Shown: positions 57,850-64,000 of the stretch, in pieces
Numbering within the stretch: position 1 is the first letter of the stretch
How the letters are laid out: every line of letters begins with the position of its first letter
NCBI RefSeq assembly: GCF_031458395.1
Contig: NZ_JAVDYJ010000001.1
Span: 2,480,001-2,544,000 of the forward strand
Length of the DNA: 64,000 nucleotides
Reading direction: 5' to 3'
Source of the DNA: Enteractinococcus fodinae
Lineage (GTDB): Bacteria > Actinomycetota > Actinomycetes > Actinomycetales > Micrococcaceae
The notes under the pieces: generated by a model
Seen by the model: only the letters and a program-made list of their open reading frames with translations
Databases searched by the model: none
What the model was told of the DNA's origin: nothing
Made by a program: the position numbers and the translations under genes

Positions 57850-59028
57850 ATGTCTGAGCGCATGCATACCACCCCGTTACCCGTCCAACCGGAACCCAAG
57901 GGTTGGCCACGGGTCAAGAAGTTCGTTTCATCGCGGTTTCGTTCCGGTGCTTGGCGTGCCCGAAAAGCGCTTATTCCCGCCGCGACATCGGCGATTGCCG
58001 CTGTCGCAGCCTATGCTTTTGCCAGTATTATTTTCGGTCACAGCGAGCCCTATTTCGCCGCGACCGCAGCCTTAATTTCCTTGGGTTTCGGGCGTGACCC
58101 GCACATCCGAAAAGCCCTAGAAGTGTCCATCGGTGTGACGTTAGGCATATTCGTTGGGGACACCCTCCAAACCCTACTGGGGCAGGGCTACTGGCAGGGT
58201 GTCATCGTGGTCTTCGTGACGATCATCCTGGCACGCTTTATTGACTCGGGGGTCATTTTCACCACCCAGATGTCGATTCAGTCGGTGTTGATCGTGCTAC
58301 TACCGATTCCGCCCGAGGGGCCCTTTAGCCGGTCGTTGGATGCGGTGATCGGCGGGATCATCGCGATTGCGATCACGATGCTTACTCCGGTGTCGGTCCG
58401 CCGCGAAGCTGTGGCTGGCTTTCGCGAATTGTTCACTTCCATCACCGGGGTCTTCCGAGAACTGTCCCACGCGCTAGAGTCGCACGATTCGCGCGGCGGT
58501 TGGGTGGCGCTGATCGAGGCTCGTGGGTTGCAAACCAAGATCGATGCGGTGCGCGCCGAACTGGCCGCCGCAGATGAGCACGCGACCTACGCCCCGACTC
58601 GACGTTCGGCTCGACAAGATCTGCAAGAGATGTCTCGCACCCTAGAAAAGACCGACTTGGCGGTGCGTTCACTGCGGATCATCGCCCGCCGGGTGATCAC
58701 CGTGATCGATGAAGTCGACGGAAAGACCGAAGCCGTTGACGATCTGGAGCGGATGGCTTCCTGGTTCGGTGACGCAGGCGATGCTGTGGCGGTGCTGGGC
58801 CGGTCGGTTTCCGAACCGGTGGCTCCGGGGCGGCATCGCTCGCTGTCGGTCGCACGCGATGCACTGGGGTCGGTCACAACCAAACTCACCCCCCGAAATC
58901 TGGGGGCAGGGACCCTCCACGGCGAGGCCCTAGTGATGATGTGTCGGCCCATGATGGTTGATTTCTTAGAGGCCACCGGCTCAGACCATGATGAGGCCAC
59001 CAGCTACTTACCCACACTGGGCAACTAA
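57850..59028 (+). CDS. FUSC-family membrane protein
   Basis: The 392-residue protein has an N-terminal basic stretch, then about six membrane helices in residues 35-185, matching the FUSC/aromatic-acid-exporter-like pattern: AATSAIAAVAAYAFASIIFGHSEPYFAATAALISL and VSIGVTLGIFVGDTLQTLLG. The C-terminal half is soluble and helical, with coiled-coil potential (RSARQDLQEMSRTLEKTDLAVRSLRIIARR). Export of aromatic acids is inferred from relatives only. It is divergent from pstS and its start has GGATAAAGG upstream. Confidence 0.85.
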   Translation: MSERMHTTPLPVQPEPKGWPRVKKFVSSRFRSGAWRARKALIPAATSAIAAVAAYAFASIIFGHSEPYFAATAALISLGFGRDPHIRKALEVSIGVTLGIFVGDTLQTLLGQGYWQGVIVVFVTIILARFIDSGVIFTTQMSIQSVLIVLLPIPPEGPFSRSLDAVIGGIIAIAITMLTPVSVRREAVAGFRELFTSITGVFRELSHALESHDSRGGWVALIEARGLQTKIDAVRAELAAADEHATYAPTRRSARQDLQEMSRTLEKTDLAVRSLRIIARRVITVIDEVDGKTEAVDDLERMASWFGDAGDAVAVLGRSVSEPVAPGRHRSLSVARDALGSVTTKLTPRNLGAGTLHGEALVMMCRPMMVDFLEATGSDHDEATSYLPTLGN

Positions 59029-59068
59029 CTGGCTTATCGTGTCCTAACCGGCGACTAAGCTTAGCGAC

Positions 59069-60538
59069 ATGTCGAAGTCGAAGACCAAACTTGCCTATAA
59101 ATGCTCCGAGTGCGGGTGGATGACCGCCAAATGGACGGGCCGCTGTGGCGAATGCCAGGCCTGGGGCACGATCGAAGAAGCCGGGGTGACCCCAACCTCC
59201 ACCCGGACCGCTCCAGCGCGGGTGGATATCGATCACCTGGCCCAACCCATCACCGAGGTCGATGCGTCGCACGCTGAAAGCTTCCCAACCGGGGTGTCTG
59301 AATTCGACCGGGTCTTGGGTTCCGGGTTAGTCCCCGGTGCGGTCATCCTGTTGGCGGGTGAACCCGGGATCGGCAAATCAACCATGGCATTAGATATTGC
59401 CGGTCATGTGGCAGCAACCCGGCGCGATGACGGCAAGCAGCGCAAAACCCTGTATCTGACCGGTGAAGAAGCAGCCGCCCAAGTGCGTTTACGGGCCGAA
59501 CGCATCGGGGCGATGAAACCGAACCTGATGCTGGCCGCAGAAACCGATCTAGGCCAGGTGCTGGGACAGATCGAACAGCTGCAACCGGACTTTATGGTCA
59601 TTGACTCCGTCCAGACGATCCAATCTGCCTCGATTGACGGCACTCCGGGTGGCCGGATGCAGATCCAAGAAGTCACCGCCAGTATCATCCGGTTGGCCAA
59701 ACGCTACAATATCGCCACCATTCTGGTCGGGCACGTGACCAAAGAGGGCAGTATCGCCGGTCCGCGCACCATGGAACACCTCGTCGATGTGGTCTGCCAA
59801 TTCCACGGCGACCGACACTCACAACTTCGGTTCATCCGCTCGGTCAAAAACCGGTACGGCTCAACTGATGAGGTTGGCTGCTTCAGTATGCGAGATTCCG
59901 GGATTGAGTCCATTGACGATCCCTCGGGGCTGTTTATTAATACCTTCGAAACTCCGGCCCCCGGCACAGCTATTACCGTGACCATGGATGGTCACCGCCC
60001 ACTGATGACCGAAGTCCAAGCACTCGTGGCCGAAAGCGCGGGAGGCTCCCCGCGCCGCGTGGTCACGGGTCTGGTGCAGTCACGGTTGAATACCGTAGTG
60101 GCGATTCTTTCGCGCCACTTGCGTCTCAACATGTCCACCGAAGACGTTTACGCCTCCACCGTAGGCGGGATTAATGTGCACGAACCGGCCGCCGACCTGG
60201 CACTTGCCGCAGCGATCCTCTCATCTCGCGGATCCCTGCCGCTACCGCGCAGTACCGTGACCATCGGCGAGCTATCCCTTGCCGGGGAGCTGCGTCCGGT
60301 GCCCGGGATCGATCGCAGGCTCAAAGAAGCCCACCGGCTAGGTTTTCACAGCGCGATCATCCCGAAAGATGACGGCATCAAAGTGCCCAAGGGCATGCAC
60401 GTGGTGCAAACCGACTCGCTAGAAGAGGCCATGGCCAAACTCTTCGACCCCAGCCTCCGTCCACCACCGCGGCCCAAACCCGGAGCGCGGCTAGCCGATG
60501 TCATCAAACTCGACCAAGACGACGTGTGGGACGACTAA
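59069..60538 (+). CDS. radA: DNA repair protein RadA
   Basis: RadA is a RecA-like helicase that processes recombination intermediates. The 489-residue protein has an N-terminal zinc finger (Cys12, Cys15, Cys26, Cys29), Walker A GEPGIGKST at about 97-105, Walker B FMVIDSVQTIQ, the RadA-specific KNRYG-x-x-DEVG near 260 (KNRFG in most species), and a Lon-like C-terminal domain with SSRGSLPLPRSTVTIGELSLAGELRPVPGI. All parts are intact. The ATG begins 40 bases after the FUSC gene. The convergent gene that follows starts to overlap at its 3' end only. Confidence 0.97.
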   Translation: MSKSKTKLAYKCSECGWMTAKWTGRCGECQAWGTIEEAGVTPTSTRTAPARVDIDHLAQPITEVDASHAESFPTGVSEFDRVLGSGLVPGAVILLAGEPGIGKSTMALDIAGHVAATRRDDGKQRKTLYLTGEEAAAQVRLRAERIGAMKPNLMLAAETDLGQVLGQIEQLQPDFMVIDSVQTIQSASIDGTPGGRMQIQEVTASIIRLAKRYNIATILVGHVTKEGSIAGPRTMEHLVDVVCQFHGDRHSQLRFIRSVKNRYGSTDEVGCFSMRDSGIESIDDPSGLFINTFETPAPGTAITVTMDGHRPLMTEVQALVAESAGGSPRRVVTGLVQSRLNTVVAILSRHLRLNMSTEDVYASTVGGINVHEPAADLALAAAILSSRGSLPLPRSTVTIGELSLAGELRPVPGIDRRLKEAHRLGFHSAIIPKDDGIKVPKGMHVVQTDSLEEAMAKLFDPSLRPPPRPKPGARLADVIKLDQDDVWDD

Positions 60539-61180
60539 CTACTCGAGCTCAAACTCCACCGGTTCAGCGGTTCGATCCCCGATACTGACCACCAGCTGAT
60601 ACTGGCCGGGTTCAACATCTTCAACCTCCGACTCGCAGTCCTCGTCGGTACTGAAGCGTTCCCACTGGAAGTTGACGGATTCAGATTGCCCAGGCTCCAT
60701 CTCAACAATCTGCTCCTGCGGGTCCACCTGGCAGGCACGGGTAGCGAAGACGAACTGGCCATCCATATCTTCGACCACAAAGTTTTGCTGATCCGAACCC
60801 AACGACGCATCACATAAAACGTCCCCATCATGGGTGATGGTCATAGTGAACCGCGGGTCCTCATCCTCGGCATAAACTTCCTGATCAGTTGAGCCCGTGA
60901 CCGTCAAAAATTCGGGATCGCAAGCATTAGCCAACTCATCGTCGTCTTCGTCGTCCGTTTCAGTCTCGGTCGGAGAAGGCGAAACCGTCTCGGTCACCGT
61001 GGGCGAAGGATCAGGTGCGGCATTATCGTCGTCAGAAGTAAACAAGCCAATGAGGGCCCAAATGGCCCAGCCAATCAACGCCAAAATGATGAGCAAAATG
61101 ATCACCGCAACGATACGACGTCGTCGCAAAATATGTGGCGGGATCTTTCGAGGACGCGGGGGAAGCTGTTGGTCGGACAT
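60539..61180 (-). CDS. Membrane-anchored protein with extracellular beta-rich domain
   Basis: The 213-residue protein has a basic N-terminus (RPRKIPPHILRRRRI), one membrane helix (about 26-46), an acidic/Thr/Pro linker (PSPTVTETVSPSPTETETDD) and a C-terminal domain of about 120 residues with two possible disulphides (four Cys) and Trp/Glu-rich strands. It is typical of actinobacterial DUF4232-like surface proteins, but the family is not certain. The ATG at 61180 is preferred; a GTG at 61198 also fits. It is divergent from mutY, 58 bases apart. Confidence 0.7.
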   Translation of the reverse strand: MSDQQLPPRPRKIPPHILRRRRIVAVIILLIILALIGWAIWALIGLFTSDDDNAAPDPSPTVTETVSPSPTETETDDEDDDELANACDPEFLTVTGSTDQEVYAEDEDPRFTMTITHDGDVLCDASLGSDQQNFVVEDMDGQFVFATRACQVDPQEQIVEMEPGQSESVNFQWERFSTDEDCESEVEDVEPGQYQLVVSIGDRTAEPVEFELE

Positions 61181-61238
61181 AGTGAATAGTTTAGCCACTC
61201 AACCGGCAAAAGCGGGGGCCGCAGCTAGCATGGTGGGT

Positions 61239-62177
61239 ATGTCATCTCCCCTCGCCGAACTCGACGACGCCCACGTGCAACAGGTCCGAACCCGCATCCT
61301 GGATTGGTATGCGGCCAACGCCAGGAAACTGCCCTGGCGTGAGCCAGAAACCACCGCTTGGGGTGTGCTGGTATCCGAGGTGATGCTGCAACAAACCCAG
61401 GTGGCTCGCGTGTGGGAACCGTGGCTGGCGTGGATGCAGCGGTGGCCTGGACCTGCGGACCTAGCTGCTGCCGAGGCCGCCGACGTGTTGATCATGTGGG
61501 GGCGGCTAGGCTATCCACGCCGCGCTCTGCGACTGCATGAAACCGCCAAAGCGGTGGTAGAGAAACATGACGGCCAGCTACCCGCCGACCCTGAGTTGCT
61601 GCTCCAGTTACCAGGCATCGGCGAATACACCGCCGCTGCGGTCTCATCGTTTGCCTTTGGTATCCCCGAGGTAGTGATCGATACGAACGTGCGTCGTGTA
61701 CACGCCAGGATCTTTACCGGGGTGGGCGCCGCAGCGCCGAGTCTGACTGCTGCAGAACGCCAACTGGCCAGAAAGCTGATGCCCGATACCTCAACGGAGC
61801 AGGGCGTTGCCGATGCGAATACGTGGAATGTCGCGACCATGGAATTGGGTGCGCTAATTTGTACTGCACGAGCACCCAAATGTGAAGAGTGCCCGGTGTT
61901 AGCGCAGTGTGCGTGGGTGGCGGCTGGTAAGCCCGAACCCGACGTGGTGGCGAAAACCCAATCGTGGAATGGTTCGGATCGTCAGGTTCGCGGGGCGATC
62001 ATGGGCGTGCTACGCGCCCAAGGAACAGTCGATGTCGGCAGATTGCGCACCACGGTAGAAGCGACCGGCAGGCTTGGTCGTCACATACCCGAATCAGCCC
62101 AGTGGGATCGCGCGGTCACCGGTTTGGTTGATGACGGGCTGGCTGTGCTCAGCGAAGATGTTCTGACTCTGCCTTAG
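61239..62177 (+). CDS. mutY: A/G-specific adenine glycosylase
   Basis: MutY removes adenine mispaired with 8-oxoguanine. The 312-residue protein has catalytic Glu47 (VSEVMLQQTQVARV), HhH motif LPGIGEYTAAAVSSFAFGIP, catalytic Asp148 (VVIDTNVRRVHARIF) and a 4Fe-4S cluster site Cys208-x6-Cys215-x2-Cys218-x5-Cys224. The C-terminal NUDIX-like domain of longer MutYs is absent; the tail is a short winged-helix-like region. The start at 61239 is used; an upstream in-frame extension to 60897 overlaps the divergent gene and is not conserved. It ends overlapping the convergent acetyltransferase by four bases. Confidence 0.93.
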   Translation: MSSPLAELDDAHVQQVRTRILDWYAANARKLPWREPETTAWGVLVSEVMLQQTQVARVWEPWLAWMQRWPGPADLAAAEAADVLIMWGRLGYPRRALRLHETAKAVVEKHDGQLPADPELLLQLPGIGEYTAAAVSSFAFGIPEVVIDTNVRRVHARIFTGVGAAAPSLTAAERQLARKLMPDTSTEQGVADANTWNVATMELGALICTARAPKCEECPVLAQCAWVAAGKPEPDVVAKTQSWNGSDRQVRGAIMGVLRAQGTVDVGRLRTTVEATGRLGRHIPESAQWDRAVTGLVDDGLAVLSEDVLTLP

Positions 62178-62698
62178 TCACCGAGTGGACGCTGCGCGAG
62201 GTCCAGGATCATGCGGGTATTGCCCAGCGTGTTGGGTTTGACTCGAGCAAGATCTAGGAATTCTGCGACACCCTCGTCGGTGGATAGCAGCAGTTGGCTG
62301 AAGACGTCTGGGTCCAGCACCGACTGGTCTTTCATGATTTCGAAACCATGGCGTTGGAAGAACGAGGTCTCAAAGGTCAGGCAGAAGACGTGTTGGACAC
62401 CGAGGGCCTCGGCTTTATTGAGCAGGGCGTTCAAGACGAGCCCGCCGATACCGCGACCTTGGTGACCGTCGGCTGTTGCAAGGGTCCGGACCTCGGCTAG
62501 ATGCTCCCACATCACGTGCAGGGCACCGAAACCAACGATCTCGCCCTCGTCGCTTTCTGCAACCATGAACTCCTGGACCGACTCGTAGTAGGCGACCTTG
62601 TCTTTGTCGAGCAGTACACGTTCGCTCGCAAGCGGTTGCACCATTGAGCGAATGGTGGGGACGTCCTGGGTGCGGGCCGGGCGGATGTGAATTTCCAT
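62174..62698 (-). CDS. GNAT acetyltransferase, ArgA-type N-acetylglutamate synthase-like
   Basis: The 174-residue protein matches the short actinobacterial ArgA-type family: IHIRPARTQDVPTIRSMV, LLDKDKVAYYESVQEFMVAESDEGEIVGFGALHVMWEHLAEVRTLATADGHQGRGIGGLVLNALL, with the acetyl-CoA loop HQGRGIGG, then FCLTFETSFFQRHGFE. Members acetylate glutamate at the first step of arginine synthesis, including one in mycobacteria. No other arg genes are nearby. It is convergent with mutY. Confidence 0.88.
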   Translation of the reverse strand: MEIHIRPARTQDVPTIRSMVQPLASERVLLDKDKVAYYESVQEFMVAESDEGEIVGFGALHVMWEHLAEVRTLATADGHQGRGIGGLVLNALLNKAEALGVQHVFCLTFETSFFQRHGFEIMKDQSVLDPDVFSQLLLSTDEGVAEFLDLARVKPNTLGNTRMILDLAQRPLGD

Positions 62699-62835
62699 TA
62701 TGCCAACATTACTTGTTGTGACATTTCTCGGCTAATCTGAGGGCTGCGCTCCATTCTCGGCGGAAATACGCCATCTGCCAACACGCGCACGACGAGGCTA
62801 GGCAAAGGGCTGGAAGTATCAGCACAATGGTGACT

Positions 62836-63339
62836 ATGAAAATTTTAACCGTATGCCTTGGAAATATTTGCCGCTCCCCCGCCGCCGAATCAGTGCTGAT
62901 TCATGAATTCGAAAAAGCCGGGATCGACGCTGAAGTCGCATCGGCCGGCACCTCTGATTGGCACATCGGCACCGGAGCGCATCACCTGACCCAGAAAGTC
63001 GGCACCGAGCGCGGTTACGAATTCACGTCAGTGGCCGATCAAATCACCGCCGAGCATATCGAAGAAGCTGACCTTGTTCTGGCGATGGACGATTCGAATT
63101 TGAGCAACGTCTTGGATCTGGCCACCACCGAAGAACAACGAGCCAAGATCGTCCGCTTTGGCGCCTTCGCCTCCACAGTTGATGAAGAAGGCATCGCTAA
63201 TGTGCCAGATCCTTACGGTCACCCCGAAGAAGCCTATGTCTCAATGTACGACCAGATCGAAGATGCTGCCAAAGGTCTCGTTGAGGCGATCCGAAATGAC
63301 AGCCTGGACTCGGTATTGCAGCGCTACGGTGGCAAATGA
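62836..63339 (+). CDS. Low-molecular-weight protein-tyrosine phosphatase
   Basis: The 167-residue protein begins MKILTVCLGNICRSP with P-loop Cys7 and Arg13, then SAGTSDWHIG and the general acid Asp125 in VPDPYG, all intact. It should dephosphorylate tyrosine residues, or arginine in some homologues, on cytoplasmic proteins. An in-frame ATG nine bases upstream (62827) is possible; neither has a strong ribosome site. It overlaps the fructosamine kinase start by ATGA, so the two are cotranscribed, a combination often seen in actinobacteria. Confidence 0.92.
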   Translation: MKILTVCLGNICRSPAAESVLIHEFEKAGIDAEVASAGTSDWHIGTGAHHLTQKVGTERGYEFTSVADQITAEHIEEADLVLAMDDSNLSNVLDLATTEEQRAKIVRFGAFASTVDEEGIANVPDPYGHPEEAYVSMYDQIEDAAKGLVEAIRNDSLDSVLQRYGGK

Positions 63340-64000
63340 GCCGAACCGGCACAACCTCAACCATCCGGCTAGCCGACGGGACCAAAGCTTTTCGCAAGGC
63401 GTTGACCAACGCACCAGCAGGATTCTTCCAATTCGAGGCCGCCGGTCTTGAGGCGTTAGGCCAGTTAGGCGCCAGGGTGCCGAAAGTCTACGAGGTCACC
63501 GACGACCACCTGGTCATCGAACTCATCTCAGCTGACACCAGCGTCGGGCGAGTCGAAGACCCAGAAGACGCATTTGGCCAGGAGCTGGCCCGCCTGCACC
63601 GTACAAGCCAAGAGCAAGCTGCTGCTGACCAGACTTTCGGTAGTCTGGCAGGTCTTTCGCACTGGTATCTGGGTGCAGCCGCCATCGACCTGCAACCGAC
63701 GACAACGCTGTATAAATCTTTAGTGACCAATAGGATTGTGCCGTTAACTGAACAGGCTGTCGAAGCGGGCCTCTTGGAGAGCACGGCGGTATCGATGGCC
63801 GAGGCAATCACCCCCGAACATTTGGGCCCAGAAGAACCGCCCACCGTCGTGCACGGTGATCTGTGGGCAGGCAACCGAATGGTGGACGCCGCAGGCACCA
63901 GTTGGCTGATCGACCCATCATGCCACTGGGGCCACCGCGAACAAGACATCGCGATGATGCACCTGTTTGGTGGCTTCGGTCCGGCCGTCATGACCGGCTA
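63336..64000 (+). CDS. Fructosamine kinase family protein (3' end outside window)
   Basis: The frame starts at the ATG that overlaps the phosphatase stop and stays open to the edge, giving 221 codons of a protein usually about 260-290 residues long. It matches the fructosamine-3-kinase family: RLADGTKAFRKAL, FFQFEAAGLEAL, FGQELARLHRTSQ, catalytic loop VVHGDLWAGNRM, and IDPSCHWGHREQDIAMMHLFGGFG with the metal-binding Asp. These enzymes phosphorylate ketoamines on glycated proteins, promoting their release. A link with the phosphatase suggests protein-repair or signalling pairing, but this is inferred. Confidence 0.88.
   Translation, partial: MSRTGTTSTIRLADGTKAFRKALTNAPAGFFQFEAAGLEALGQLGARVPKVYEVTDDHLVIELISADTSVGRVEDPEDAFGQELARLHRTSQEQAAADQTFGSLAGLSHWYLGAAAIDLQPTTTLYKSLVTNRIVPLTEQAVEAGLLESTAVSMAEAITPEHLGPEEPPTVVHGDLWAGNRMVDAAGTSWLIDPSCHWGHREQDIAMMHLFGGFGPAVMTG

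Noticed and set aside
60897-61238. A 114-residue N-terminal extension of MutY
   Set aside because: It would overlap most of the divergent membrane-anchored gene, is low in complexity, and MutY family proteins start near the chosen ATG.

Overview
The window is bacterial chromosomal DNA from an actinobacterium, most likely one of the Micrococcales and close to Micrococcaceae such as Enteractinococcus, Yaniella or Nesterenkonia. The phylum is well supported; the family is a guess. Evidence includes the Ku/LigD end-joining pair, a DUF222-HNH protein, a mycothiol-isomerase-type (TIGR03084) protein, GlxR/CRP-like operators, a DUF6480 small protein, an ArgA-type acetyltransferase and moderately high GC with strong G/C third-position use. 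I see no insertion sequence, prophage, rRNA operon or CRISPR array. Two tRNA genes and one candidate small RNA are present.

Layout. 1-6.1 kb: the end of a GntR/FCD regulator, a secreted NlpC/P60 hydrolase, a tandem universal stress protein, and a minus-strand run ending in a spermidine-synthase-like protein. 6.2-9.5 kb: pta-ackA. 9.5-11.3 kb: a toxin-antitoxin pair and an orphan betaine-type binding lipoprotein. 11.4-14.9 kb: divergent ku and ligD. 14.9-19.3 kb: a PLP homeostasis protein, an aberrant tRNA-Cys, an EcsC protein, and two proteins that keep enzyme folds but lack catalytic residues. 19.5-28 kb: a RhtA-like exporter, pdxS, azlCD, an MFS transporter, a PCD-VOC fusion and a DUF222-HNH protein. 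28-36.8 kb: an ABC-F protein behind possible leader peptides, a SatD pair, lactate permease, an aldo/keto reductase, small membrane proteins, aroQ and an MFS transporter.

36.8-45.7 kb is the most system-like part. A minus-strand operon holds a membrane-free LytS-type kinase, a LytTR regulator, a small two-helix membrane protein, a sodium/solute symporter and a large uncharacterised protein. Divergent from it is a DUF485-ActP acetate-symporter pair with a CRP/GlxR-like site in front. A second, shorter paralogue of the uncharacterised protein lies just beyond ActP. With pta-ackA and the lactate permease, this points to regulated acetate/monocarboxylate uptake.

46-53 kb holds miscellaneous metabolic genes, tRNA-Lys, and a DUF47-PiT pair. 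53.1-57.8 kb is phosphate acquisition: a candidate small RNA with its own promoter and terminator, then pstB-pstA-pstC-pstS with an intra-operon terminator and a tandem 11-bp Pho-box-like repeat before pstS. 57.8-64 kb: an FUSC protein, radA, a membrane-anchored beta-rich protein, mutY, an ArgA-type acetyltransferase, a low-molecular-weight protein phosphatase and the start of a fructosamine kinase gene that runs off the window.
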